Positions 47,001 to 57,178 of a stretch of 64,000 nt of DNA are shown piece after piece. The DNA comes from Terebella lapidaria (lineage: Eukaryota > Annelida > Polychaeta > Terebellida > Terebellidae): NCBI GenBank assembly GCA_949152475.1, contig OX424563.1:13551001-13615000 (forward strand). Reading direction: 5' to 3'. The position numbers and the translations under genes are program-made. Positions within the stretch are counted from its first letter, which is position 1. Each line of letters starts with the position of its first letter. Under the pieces are notes generated by a model. That model made no database searches and was not told where the DNA came from. It saw nothing but the letters and a program-made list of their open reading frames with translations.

Positions 47001-47719
47001 TGATTTCGTATTATATTCCACACATGAAATATGTCTTTGGCAACATTTACGAACATGTTTTGACAATAGGTTTGAAGATCAGTTTAACAATTTATATTTG
47101 GGAAAATCAATACCTTGTGTAATTCTCATGATCTGCCGGTAAGCTGCAGCACCCTTGGTGGTACATTGTCTTTTTATGTGGCAAACAGGTAAATACGATC
47201 TATAAGTTAAATCCAATACAACTACCGTAGCGTAGTACTAGTGTATCTACTGTACTGTCACGAGTTGGACTCGTGTCAAATTTACGGCATGAAGAAATTA
47301 TGATCGGAGAGATCATAATATTTAGACTTGAAAAAGATAGCCATCAGCTTCCTGAGAAACTGATATCTCAATTATCACTGTCCGGCTCAAGTTATGACTA
47401 TTTTTGTGTGTTAATTTCAGGCCTATGTCATGATAATATCTGCACCTAATTAGCAACAGTGTATTATATTATAATGAGTATTCATGACGTCACATCGAAA
47501 TTTGATTTTAATGAGCATAGAAATCTTAATAATAGGCTCATATTAATCATCTCTCACTATTCTTTTATTTACAAGGCAGGGCGTGGGAATTCATTCGGGG
47601 CCTGTGCTCAGCTGCATGAGTGTGGCACCTGTTGGTCGCGCCAAAAATTCACGTGTCCAATGAAAGGAGTTCTTAGTTTCTCATACATCATGTGGCTACG
47701 CGCGGCCAGCGCCTCCTCT

Positions 47720-47778
47720 CGTCATAATGTTGCAGTAGTAATTTTGTCCACAACAATTACTACTGCATCATTATGACG
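47720..47778. repeat. 24-bp stem-loop with one mismatch
   Basis: CGTCATAATGTTGCAGTAG with TAATT (47720-47743) pairs with 47755-47778 across an 11-base loop; flanking AGCGCC/GGCGCT adds to the stem. The same sequence (ATTACTACTGCACTATTATG) marks the inner end of the left arm at 45990. Confidence 0.8.
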
Positions 47779-47789
47779 ACAGGCGGCGC

Positions 47790-48155
47790 TAACCGCCGAG
47801 TGCTTCATTCGTTGTGCGTTGTTCATCATGCGATATGCTATATTCTAAATGCAATATGCTAAGTTCCATATGCATTGTGCCAGATGCGATTTGTTTTTGA
47901 TAGTTTGCATGGACAAAGGTGTTAGAATTTGACATCATGAATTAAGCATTGAGAAAGTATCAGTAAGAACTTGAAAGTAAGCAGCAAGGATATGGAAGTT
48001 AGAACTATGCAGTAAGAATATATGTAAATTCGACACAGAAAGTTTAGAAATAATAATGTGGAATGAAGAATTTCGCGGTTGATACAATCATTCACAACAA
48101 GAAAATCTACAATGCATGTCAATGAATATTGACCCTAAAAACGCTCCATAATTTG
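47790..48155 (-). repeat. Right arm of the large inverted duplication
   Basis: This is the inverse of 45618-46000. It ends with ATTGACCCTAAAAACGCTCC. Confidence 0.8.
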
Positions 48156-48554
48156 GAGCCGTTCGTAGATTCCTTGTACATTTACGACTGGTCTGACATG
48201 TCGTGTATATCCATACGCGCTCGTGTATAAGTGTAATAGGTGCGTTGGAAAAAACGTATAGAAGTAAGGAATAGTGTTTCATGGAATTTTATTACTATAC
48301 AAGCGATGTGTTGACTAAACATCGCTGAATCAATGGTTGGCGCCTGGCCGGGAAAAGTGAAAATTTTGATCGAAGTATTTGAGGCACATTTATCGTGCAG
48401 TGCATTCCAAAAACTGGGTGGTCTGTTGCAGCTATCGTGCATAGACATCACTGCATTCTTAGCTGGGCGATTTCTTTGAAAAAATATAATGCGAATGTCC
48501 ATCTATTCAAAAACATACAGACACGAAGAAAACAAATAATGAAATGCTAAAATA

Positions 48555-49780
48555 TTATGAGAAATGATGCAAAATCAAGTTATCGCTGATTGCGACTCCT
48601 GCAGCTGTGTTGGCATCGTCATCGGGGTGTAAATTAGGATCATCCTCGGCCTCGTTCGCTACAGGCACATCCTCCGGCGCAGGCAGTTTGTTCTTTATGC
48701 AGATATTGTGTAAGATTGCGCATGAAACTATGATGTTCACGCATCGTGGCGGCTCCGACTGGAATGCCCCCGCACCTTTATGAAGACATCGGAACCTCAT
48801 TTTCTATACTTCGATAGTTCTTTCCACCAGACACCTCATGCTGCAATGACAACGATTGTAGCTGACCTCTGCTGCAGTCCTTGTCCTGATGATGGGCGTC
48901 AGCAGATAGGGTTTCAGGGCGTATCCAGGAGCCACCCTACAGGACCTTTTTTTCAAGCAAACTTCTGCTCTGCTTGATAGTTGGCCCAGATGAAGGCGTC
49001 ATGGTTGCTTCCTGGCCACTTGGCGACGATGTCCAGAATGCGCACATCAGGGGCGGCGACGATCTGCGTGTTGATTGCATGAAACCCTTTCCTGCATGGG
49101 ACCTTTCACGGCAATTAGTGTTCCATCTACAGTAACTACAACGTTCGGGATTCCCGCAATTTGGTGAAATCCGGTCTTGATTCTCCTCAGTGCATCGTCA
49201 TCGTCAATTGGAAACGATATGTAATCGTTACACCTGTCCGTCAGAGCTCTGCTCACGGCAGCTACGCAACGTGACACAGTTGGTTGACTGATGCCATGAA
49301 AGTCGCCAATACTGTAGCTGTCTGGTATGAGCCAGTGGCGTAGAATCGGCGGGCTGTACATAGCCGGATCGTTCCATGTAGCGCATCTTACTATTTCTTC
49401 TGAATTCAGTGAAGATTAAAAATGTGCCAGACAGATTAAATATAGTATACATTCAGTGGGTGAGTAGTATTAACAGAGTAAGGTGCGCTACTCGGACCGC
49501 TGGGTCGACGTGGTCAACGACTGGTTCCGGTTCGTTGGCTCTGCAATGTCATCATGCACTTGTTGGCAGAGTTCTGTTACACAGTGCTTCGACAGTCGAT
49601 ACCTTGAAATGAAGTGGAACTCGTCCACACTCTCAAGTGGATCGTTCCTGTCCTGGAACAATCTTTCTCGTCTGAGAGCTGCTCGTGCCCTGTGTCTCCT
49701 ATGTAGGTAGGCCAACGCCATCGTCTGAATGATAAACAATTAAACATCAGGAAATGTAGTAAAAGACTTGTGACGCCTCC
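48555..49780 (-). pseudogene. Second Harbinger (HARBI1-like) transposase, decayed
   Basis: Three frames on the minus strand cover the protein. The first (49700-49490) holds LHRRHRARAALRRERLFQDR and DEFHFISRYRLSKHCVTEL. The second (49361-49047) reads YSIGDFHGISQPTVSRCVAA (helix-turn-helix) and IPNVVVTVDGTLIAVKGP (first catalytic Asp). The third (to 48555) is VERTIEV, then a TAG in place of the usual Trp, then KMRFRCLHKG and CAILHNICI, the conserved C-terminus. Part of the core, including the second Asp, is degraded between 48830 and 49050. It differs in sequence from the copy at 36491 and has no visible terminal repeats or Myb partner. Confidence 0.8.
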
Positions 49781-49861
49781 TAGCCGTGCGTAGCTTGATT
49801 TTAATGTGGGGAATGTAGAGTTTATTTGAGTCCGGTCTTCTTCAGTCATGAGAAACTGCAA

Positions 49862-50441
49862 TTATACTCAAAGGGTTCCCACTATTCTATTGATAACAAA
49901 ATCGTAGACTTTCCAGACCCAACATGGAACGATTCCCAAACCTTCGTCGGATTCATATGCATTCGAAACCCGTATAACTCCCACTCTCGCAAAGCAAAGA
50001 CATGCACGGTAGCTTGTCACTATGAATTTAATATGTTACCTAAATTTAACATGTACATTCAGTCTTCTATGATAACATCTGTCACATAGTACTTGACTTG
50101 CAAAACAATATTTTTGTGTGAAATATTTAGAAAAAAAATCAATAGGCCTACAGACACGTTTCCCTTTTTTGCCAGTTTTCAAATGACACATCAATATAGT
50201 CCCAAAAACTAAAGGCTGCATAGACTAGAATAGAATACGGCAAACATAATATAATTTCTCAAAGCTTTATTTATATTGCTACACAAAGCCTATCACACAG
50301 AGTCAGGAAATTCCGGAGAGCCGCTGTCTGATCGGTCAGATGTATTGGAAATCCTCGCAATATTTTGCGGTTATCAGGCATGAATAAATCTCATAACTTT
50401 ATACAATCTAATGGTAATTATAGTAGTAACACTATACTACT
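49862..50441. other. Intergenic, nothing recognised
   Basis: This is AT-rich DNA without a recognisable gene or repeat. The one plus-strand open frame across it does not look coding. Confidence 0.5.
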
Positions 50442-50630
50442 ATGGCACGGTACCTATCAGAAGAAGTTCAGTGGCGTATCACGAGTATGAAACAGGATTC
50501 CCGAAGGAGTAATAGAATGACAGAGCCACTAGGATACCTCAGGAAGACATCCGGAAGCTCTACAGGTCGTTCAAAAGTCAATGCCAGGCTTGTATCCGAA
50601 GTAACAGAGGATCAACGCGTTACTGATTAG
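50442..50630 (+). pseudogene. Possible Tc1/mariner-type transposase N-terminal fragment
   Basis: The frame opens MARYLSEEVQWRITSMKQ, which resembles the first helix-turn-helix of Tc1/mariner-like transposases, and later reads STGRSKVNARLVSEVTEDQR, roughly where a GRP-rich linker would be. It stops after 62 residues and no DDE domain follows. The assignment rests on a short resemblance only. Confidence 0.35.
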
Positions 50631-50756
50631 CTATTAATTGTTTGAAGGATTAAATCCTTTCAAATTTCGCATTCTTAATGTGATGCTGTCACACCTTGAT
50701 TGTAGCTGCCTGAATGTTATGAAAGATGTTTGCTTCACTTTGCTATTCATGGAATA

Positions 50757-52215
50757 AATAATTGATTCAAACTCACTGAGGGAAGGCTTCCAAAGTGCCT
50801 ACACGTCTGCTCACTCGACAGAAACGGCCATGATGAGAGTTCAATCAGACATACTTCAAGCACTTGACACTGGTCATGTGGCTGTCCTTGTCCTTTTGGA
50901 TCTTTCGGCCGCGTTCGATACGTTGGACCATGACATCCTCCTCGGCCGTATTCGGGATGTGTATGGCGTGACTGGCATCGCACACAAGTGGCTCACTTCT
51001 TATCTAACAGACCGATATCAGTCTATCATTATCAACAATGAGTCATCCGTTCCATCACCTCTTGAATATGGCGTTCCACAAGGGTCGGTTCTAGGGCCCA
51101 AAAAGTACATCATGTACACTAAGACACTGGGAGACCTCATACGTCGCCATGGGATAAAGTTTCACATGTACGCTGACGACACGCAAGTGTATGTCATGTT
51201 CAAGCAGAAGGACGACTTCGGTCGCAGTGAAGCAATCAAGAAGTTGGAAGCATGCTTGGAAGACATTGCCGTTTGGATGAAGACGAACCTACTAAAACTC
51301 AATGCTGAAAAGACAGAGGTAATCTTCTTTACACCGCGAAGCTACAAAAACCCTACAGCGCTGTCTGTTAATGTATGTGGCACAGAGATAGCATCCTCTA
51401 CTTCTGTACGCAACTTGGGTGTTGTCATGGATCGATGTCTCTCCATGGTGCCTCATGTGAACAGTGTCGCCAAGTCCTGCTATTTTCATCTTCGAAACAT
51501 CGGACGAATGCGCCGGTCCTTAACACCTGAAGCTACCAAATCGCTTGTGTACGGGCTCATTACTTCCAGGCTTGACTACTGTAACGCTGTGTTGCATGGG
51601 TTACCACGTGCAACACTGCAGCGCATGCAGCGTATACAGAACAAGGCAGCCAGGATCATATCTCGCACACGAACTAGGGATCACATAACGCCGGTCCTTA
51701 GACAACTGCATTGGCTGCCTATCCACCGCAGGATTGAGCATAAAATCCTGACACATACTCATCGAGCTCTGCATGGCAATTCACCATCCTACATCAAGGA
51801 TATGGTCAAGCTCTATGCACCATCCAGATCTCTACGCTCTCAGAGCAGTCTCCGACTGGCCGTACCTCGCTCAAGAACCGTAATATGCGGGGATCGATCA
51901 TTCCGTGTCGCAGCCCCCAGATTATGGAACGTCCTACCAGATGACATAAAGAACATAACTGAACTGAACTCTTTCAAACGGGCCCTTAAGACCCACCTGT
52001 TCCAGCTAGAATATTCTGACTAGCCTATCCAGTATCCAGTATCCATCCACAAATATTTCATTATCTTCTAGTCAACTCTTTCTAAATTTCTAGTCAACTC
52101 ATACCTGTTATATGTCAGTATATATTATATTATTGTTATATCTATTGATATATTATTGTTCAGTGCTTATGAGCATGTCGTACATGGAATCAGCACTATA
52201 ATATACGGTAAATAA
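50757..52215 (+). mobile_element. 5'-truncated LINE (Jockey-superfamily, L2/CR1-like)
   Basis: The coding sense starts abruptly near 50757 inside the RT domain. It is followed by a 190-base 3' UTR with TATATTATATTATTG repeats and AATAAA (52210). No endonuclease or ORF1 is present, as expected for incomplete reverse transcription. Confidence 0.85.
50830..52023 (+). CDS. LINE reverse transcriptase, C-terminal 397 residues
   Basis: Motifs in order: VLVLLDLSAAFDTLDHDILL (RT motif A), GVPQGSVLGP (motif B), FHMYADDTQVYV (catalytic YADD), LNAEKTEVIFF, then HWLPIHRRIEHKI and PRSRTVICGDRSFRVAAPRL near the end. The ATG at 50830 is internal: in-frame sense (FQSAYTSAHSTETA) extends upstream to about 50757. 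The frame is unbroken to the TAG at 52021, so this truncated copy is recent. The protein would prime reverse transcription at a nicked target, but without its endonuclease it cannot act alone. Confidence 0.9.
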   Translation: MMRVQSDILQALDTGHVAVLVLLDLSAAFDTLDHDILLGRIRDVYGVTGIAHKWLTSYLTDRYQSIIINNESSVPSPLEYGVPQGSVLGPKKYIMYTKTLGDLIRRHGIKFHMYADDTQVYVMFKQKDDFGRSEAIKKLEACLEDIAVWMKTNLLKLNAEKTEVIFFTPRSYKNPTALSVNVCGTEIASSTSVRNLGVVMDRCLSMVPHVNSVAKSCYFHLRNIGRMRRSLTPEATKSLVYGLITSRLDYCNAVLHGLPRATLQRMQRIQNKAARIISRTRTRDHITPVLRQLHWLPIHRRIEHKILTHTHRALHGNSPSYIKDMVKLYAPSRSLRSQSSLRLAVPRSRTVICGDRSFRVAAPRLWNVLPDDIKNITELNSFKRALKTHLFQLEYSD

Positions 52216-52740
52216 AAAACAAGTAAATAATAAAGTAGTTATTAATGATAGACTTAAATTTTTCTACCTTGTCAATGAATTCATTCTATGTTGTAAAATA
52301 TTTGACTATTTCCTTAATCTGTTAGGTGATTCCAGACTGCACAAATGTGTTGTATCTGTGCAACAGACAAGAGTAATTTTAAAACAAATTTATTATACTT
52401 ACATGTAATGTACAGTAAATATGAAATATCATCATGAAATATAATCATCAAATATGTATGAATACGAGACGAGCGAAAACGGCTGCTACGTGCACGGCAG
52501 GTGTGCGACCGTGAACTGATTTTTTGAATTCAGTATTTTGTTGATTCCAGTTAGCCTAATTGGTTTGTTTACCAATAAAAAGAGAGACTGACAGTTTTTC
52601 GTGGAAAACAAAGACATAGATCTCGGTGATAGGTTGAACCGCAATGTTGCATTGTTTACGTCATTGGGATCGTGGGAAAAACCACAAGAACGTTTGTGAC
52701 GTTGGTATCGAGAGATGTCTAGACAGTCTCCGGGAAGGCC
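52216..52740. other. Intergenic, nothing recognised
   Basis: AT-rich DNA between the two retroelements. No gene or repeat is recognised here. Confidence 0.5.
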
Positions 52741-52750
52741 GGTGGGTTTT

Positions 52751-52800
52751 CCCTGAGAAATTCACGGTTTCGTCTTTCCGAGACTCATCAGGCACAGGGG
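52751..52800 (-). ncRNA. Hammerhead ribozyme-like motif downstream of the Penelope-like element
   Basis: The minus strand (from 52791) reads CTGATGA, a stem GTCT...AGAC with loop CGGAA, then GAAAC: the conserved core of hammerhead ribozymes with stem II intact. CCCTG upstream (52799-52795) can pair with CAGGG downstream (52755-52751) as stem I. Stem III is very weak as drawn, so self-cleavage is doubtful without dimerisation. Penelope-like elements are known to carry hammerhead motifs in their terminal repeats, and this one lies about 320 bases past the endonuclease. Confidence 0.55.
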
Positions 52801-53061
52801 AGTAGACAAGGAAGATGGCCCAGGGTGGGAGAAGGAAAGGGGGGGACCCATTCTGAACCAAGTTTGTGACTGTGGTAGCCTTTGGCAAAAGTTTGGAAAT
52901 TTTTAAATTTCCTAAGAATGGTATCATATATAGTGAAATAAGGGGTTGGCTATGCCATTTGGCGTACTATGTATATCCATTTCTGATATACTGGAGTGGT
53001 GATCATCCGGAATCAACAGTGTAGCCTCCCCAGTTTTTGACCAGGGAGGGGGCAAGTGAGG

Positions 53062-53120
53062 GGGATACACCAACTCAAAGAGTTATAAAAAAGGAACGAG
53101 GCAAGGAGCCGGTGTATCCC
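53062..53120. repeat. Nested inverted repeats at the Penelope-like 3' end
   Basis: GGGATACACC (53062-53071) is the exact inverse of GGTGTATCCC (53111-53120), which overlaps the last codons of the endonuclease. Just inside, AACTC-AAA-GAGTT forms a small hairpin. They may be part of the terminal structure of the element. Confidence 0.65.
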
Positions 53121-53819
53121 TAATGACATTCGTCTTCAGTGTTGAGACCCATAGGAAAATGGGAATGTAAGCGAAACTGCCACATTTTTTCGAGTTTTTC
53201 TCGGTGTGATTTGTTAGCATCAGTTGGTGCTTGTTGGCAGAAGTCCACGATGTACACGCGAACATCGTCACTACCTTGGTGATTGTTGTGCGTGGAAAAA
53301 TGTTGGCCCATTGTTTTACCAGGGTCCGCCAATTTGATATCTCGTAGATGTTCGTATAAGCGTCTTTGTATAGGTCGCTTGGTCTGACCAATGTATAGCT
53401 TGGTGCAACGTATGCATTGTATAGCATATATCAGATTGTTGCTCTGACATGAGACATTGGTTTTGGTACGGTAAACCCGTTTGGATATGGGATCCTTGAT
53501 TTTTCCTGATTTATCAAGGAAGTTGCAGTAAGTTGTATTGGCAGGTGTCCTTTTTACAGTGTTGTTTTGGTGTTGTGTTTTGGACTGTTTCCTTTGGAAT
53601 CTCCGCCCTGACCAGTATGTCTTTAAGGTTTTTTGGTCGTCGGTAACCAAAGATTTTGTGTTTATTGTGTAGCTGGCGGGTGGCCTTATTCTTGGTGAGA
53701 ATGTTCCAGTTTGTACTTATGATGTCCCTGAATGCATTACAACTAGGGTGGTATGTTGTAATAGCAAAAAGGTTGTCGTTTGATGTTTCGGCCACTGGAT
53801 CCTTGGGTGTATGAGTCAA
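53120..53819 (-). CDS. Penelope-like element C-terminal part: linker and GIY-YIG endonuclease
   Basis: The first section, in the RT frame (53819-53514), reads GYRRPKNLKDILVRAEIPKE then CKKDTCQY. The rest is in another frame (to 53120) and reads CNFLDKSGK, NVSCQSNNLIYAIQCIRC, LYIGQTKRPIQRRLYEHL and REKLEKMWQFRLHSHFPMGL. LIYAIQC...LYIG is the GIY-YIG signature; the following Arg and the later Glu are the expected catalytic positions, and paired Cys around it are typical of this group. An insertion of 4 or 7 bases near 53540 causes the shift. The nuclease would nick target DNA to prime reverse transcription. Confidence 0.88.
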
Positions 53820-53834
53820 GAGGTCCCTTCTGCT

Positions 53835-55559
53835 TTAAGATAGTGCTTGAAGTATTGCAGTGTCTAGAAGGGGTGCTGGGTAACCCCTTTCTAAAAAGTA
53901 CTGTTTGTGTTTGTTTGCTTCCTCTAGGAAGTCCTCCAACTTAGTGCATACTCTTCGGATTCTGAGGAATTGGCTGTAAGGTAGACCTGTTTTGCAGTGT
54001 CTCGGGTGACAGGAGTCAAAGTGCAGGTACATGTGGGTGTCAGTTGGTTTACTATAAAGTTTGGTCTGTAGTTGGTTGTTTTCAGTTAGAAGTACCAAAG
54101 TGTCCAGGAAGCTAACTTGTGTTTGTGATGCTTCCATAGTGAACTTAATGGTTTGATGGCAAGAATTAAGATGTTTGACATGTTTGACAAAACAGAAGTC
54201 TGTGAGTTCTGTTTGACCGTGATGCCAAAGCATGAAGATGTCATCAATGAAGCGTACCCATAGCAAGGGTTGTTTTGGATACTTGTAGACAAACATGTCT
54301 TCAAAATGATTCATGGCTATGATAGCATAGGAGGGTGCCAGTTTTGTGCCCATGGCTGTGCCTCCTACTTGGAGATAGTGTTTTTGGTTGAAGGTAAAGT
54401 TATTCATGGTAAGTACCATTCTTAAGATTCTCAGTATGGGGGTATTGGTGGGATTGACCTCATGAGTTCGATGCCTAAGAAGTTGTTGGTGGACAGCTGA
54501 GATCCCAAATTGGTTAGGGATGTTTGTGTACAGTGAGCAAACATCCAGAGTGACAAGGATCGTGTCCTCGGGGACAGAGTCTAAACTGTTCAGGATAGAG
54601 AGAAAATGGGTGGTGTCCTTTATAAAAGAAGGTCCTTTGCTAGCTAGTGGCTTTATGAAGAAGTCGACGAATTGAGAGATGCGTTCTGTTGGGCTGTTAT
54701 TTCCGGAAATGATGGGTCTGCCCGGTGGGGGTGAGATTCCTTTGTGTATTTTTGGTAGCATGTAGAATTTGGCAGTGCGGAACTTGAAATCTGTTAGATA
54801 TTCAAAGCATTTTTGGCTAATTTCGTTGTTCTCCAACATGTCCTCCACTTGGTGGGTGATTTGGAGCATGTGCTGTTGGCTGAGGTCGGAATCTACCTGT
54901 TGGTAGAAGTTTCTATCACCTAATTGTCTTTCCCCTTCTTTGATGTAATCAGGGGTGTCCATTATTACAATGGCTGATCCCTTGTCGGCTTTTTTAATGA
55001 TAATGTTGGGATTATCACGCAGTTCCTTGAGAGCATGTTTTTCATCAAGGGACAAATTTTTTTTACGGGGGCTGCGTGGAATGATTTTTTGGACTTTAAC
55101 CTCGTTGGTAAGTGCCATGGTTTCCAGAGTAGGAGGCCCTGGAGGGGGGCGCCAGGTTGACTTAGGTTTAAAAGATGGATGGTCAAATTGATCTTCGGAA
55201 GGATAAATAGAGTGGAGTAGGGAAATATCCTGTGTTGAGTTAAAGTCATCTCTTTGATTTTTGGATTCAAAGAAATGTCGAATTCTCAGAGAGCGGTGAA
55301 ATTTATCCAAGTCGGCCCTGATCTGACTGATATCTGGTTCCCCTGGTGTGGGGCAGAAGTTGAGACCTCGGTTAAGTAGAGATATATGGTGATGGTTCAG
55401 CACCATAGTGGATTTGCTAGCTAGTGGCTGATTCTTACAATGTTGGTCCCCAACATGTTCGCACCGCGCCCAAAACACCCAAAACCCGACGAAGGCTTCG
55501 CATGGCGGGGTCCGGAAGAAGGCAAGATGGCAACACCCGGAAGTCACGGCGCAAGACAC
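53835..55559 (-). CDS. Penelope-like reverse transcriptase (574 codons)
   Basis: Upstream, LLNRGLNFCPTPG is the usual Penelope-like N-terminal motif. Next come IIIKKADKGSAIVIMD, YMLPKIHKGISPPPGRPIIS, VTLDVCSLYTNIP (RT motif A), GGTAMGTKLAPSYA (motif B) and RFIDDIFMLW (catalytic DD). LDTLVLL and YSKPTDTHMYLHFDSCHP complete the thumb. The enzyme is related to telomerase-type reverse transcriptases. The frame begins with GTG; an internal ATG (55407, MVLNHHHISLLNRG) is the better candidate start. A TAA at 53837 ends it early: the same frame continues for another 100 codons with conserved sense, so this is a nonsense mutation. Confidence 0.92.
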   Translation of the reverse strand: MSCAVTSGCCHLAFFRTPPCEAFVGFWVFWARCEHVGDQHCKNQPLASKSTMVLNHHHISLLNRGLNFCPTPGEPDISQIRADLDKFHRSLRIRHFFESKNQRDDFNSTQDISLLHSIYPSEDQFDHPSFKPKSTWRPPPGPPTLETMALTNEVKVQKIIPRSPRKKNLSLDEKHALKELRDNPNIIIKKADKGSAIVIMDTPDYIKEGERQLGDRNFYQQVDSDLSQQHMLQITHQVEDMLENNEISQKCFEYLTDFKFRTAKFYMLPKIHKGISPPPGRPIISGNNSPTERISQFVDFFIKPLASKGPSFIKDTTHFLSILNSLDSVPEDTILVTLDVCSLYTNIPNQFGISAVHQQLLRHRTHEVNPTNTPILRILRMVLTMNNFTFNQKHYLQVGGTAMGTKLAPSYAIIAMNHFEDMFVYKYPKQPLLWVRFIDDIFMLWHHGQTELTDFCFVKHVKHLNSCHQTIKFTMEASQTQVSFLDTLVLLTENNQLQTKLYSKPTDTHMYLHFDSCHPRHCKTGLPYSQFLRIRRVCTKLEDFLEEANKHKQYFLERGYPAPLLDTAILQALS

Positions 55560-56795
55560 TAGGACTTTAAGAGTCCCTTTTGGAAGAATGGGGAACTACC
55601 CCCGGACTTACGGAGTAAACTATAACGCGCTTTGCAATTTTGAATAAACCCTCATAAACAAGCTAAAATTTTGACCGAGGTGGTCCAAAACCGTGTGATG
55701 ACCTTGGAAGGCCATCCGTTATAAAAGGACGGTGTGTCGAGTCTTTGGAATATCTTTAAGGTTAAACTTTAAATTTAGAAATTTTGTAAAACGACACACC
55801 GAGTGATCAAAAGTGATAGTACCTCTAAAATGTTGCCGACCGCCCTGCCGGCCGGCTCCTCAGATCCGCAGAACGGGTCTGAGGCAGGGCGGAGCCGCGG
55901 GAGCGACTCCGGCACGCCCGCATGACATATGTACATCTAACAGACACACATACACCTGCGGACAGCGGTGCAGTCGATGCGGCTTGCTTATCGACTGCCA
56001 GTACCTGTATACTGCAACCCGCACAGGCCTGTGTAAAGACACGCAGATGGACGGACGTCTGCACTAACATGCAGCCGCCCGCCCGCCCGCACATCTCCAG
56101 CACGGCCCGCCTGGGGAATTTACAACTGGCAAAATCACCCGCATCTCGAACACCGGACACGCGGATCCCGCGGGATCCAGCGCCGCATCAGCGGACGAAA
56201 TGCGAGTGGCACAAAACACATGTGCTACACATCTGGAGATTAATAAAAATCCGGGTACGACATTTTTACATATATATACATGTAACAAATGATGACAGCT
56301 ATACTACACGTGCAGCAATGCACGCGGTGTCGCTGCAAAACTCCGTCCCCGGTCATACTGACACACGCCCGGACCAAAATACATGCACTATTAACTCATG
56401 CGGGTGCAATCATTTCCCTCCGGTGACTCCAAATCAAACCATGTATACGGGTAGAAAATAAATTTCTATCCCGGGGGACCTTGCAAATATCCTACAGTAG
56501 TTAAGATTAGTCATTCGCTTTTGCGTCCGCACCGGCGGTAAATGACGTAAAATTAACCACCCCAGCAAAGTAGAAATTGGGCATAAAATTGACAGTAACC
56601 ACTAACTTGTGGCTTGTACGAATATGTCAGACGAAAACAACAATAAATTGTCATTTTCCAGTCTTTTCAAATATCACAGCAATCCGTCACTGTCAAAATT
56701 AGCGCAATCCCTTACACCCCTCTAGCGAAAGCAGAAATCTCCCGATTTCTCACTCTCTTTTGCACCGGAAAGGAAATTTCACATACTTGTCTCAC
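55560..56795. other. GC-rich unassigned region with several strong hairpins
   Basis: The composition rises sharply here. On the plus strand a TATAAAAG box (55720) is followed by CGGTGTGTCG (55730) and its exact inverse (55792). CCGCCCTGCC/GGCAGGGCGG and CCTCAGA/TCTGAGG pair at about 55840-55893. GCAGTCGAT...ATCGACTGC forms a stem at 55970-55998, and GGATCCCGCGGGATCC (56163-56178) is a 16-bp palindrome. A 179-codon ATG frame (55922-56461) is open but Thr/Arg/Pro-rich and shows no domain; I do not call it a gene. It could be an LTR, a promoter island or a non-coding element. Confidence 0.5.
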
Positions 56796-57178
56796 TTTTT
56801 TTTTTTTTGTATAAACAGTATTTATTTGGATTGACCAACAGGGAAAAAACCCTATACCAAGATCTCTCCAGTGAGAGGAACAACATGCAAAAACTATAGT
56901 GCAGCAAACATAATTACATCATGAAACAAATACAGCAATAATACTATGTACAATGAAATTATATACAATATTTTCCAACCGTGTAGAACACCACACATAT
57001 AGTAGGAATATACCTTAATGTTATTGAAGGATTATTTTAGGAGGATTGAGTATGTTCGCCAATATCAATAAGGATATTATTTATATATATATATTTTCAA
57101 AATATAAATTAACAGTTCTGAATTATATACACAAAATGATTCAATGAGAAGAAAATCGACAATATAAATGTTATGTTC

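Larger units (their letters stand above)
52751..55559 (-). mobile_element. Penelope-like element with RT and GIY-YIG endonuclease
   Basis: On the minus strand an RT frame (55559-53835) is followed by the remaining coding sequence with a GIY-YIG nuclease (to 53120) and a 3' non-coding part with inverted repeats (53062-53120) and the hammerhead-like motif. A nonsense codon and a small insertion break the single expected reading frame. The 5' limit is uncertain: the frame opens at a GTG, with the first useful ATG at 55407. Confidence 0.85.

Noticed and set aside
55922..56461. 179-codon ATG open frame as a gene
   Set aside because: Composition follows local GC bias and low-complexity sequence. 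There is no domain, and it overlaps strong hairpins.
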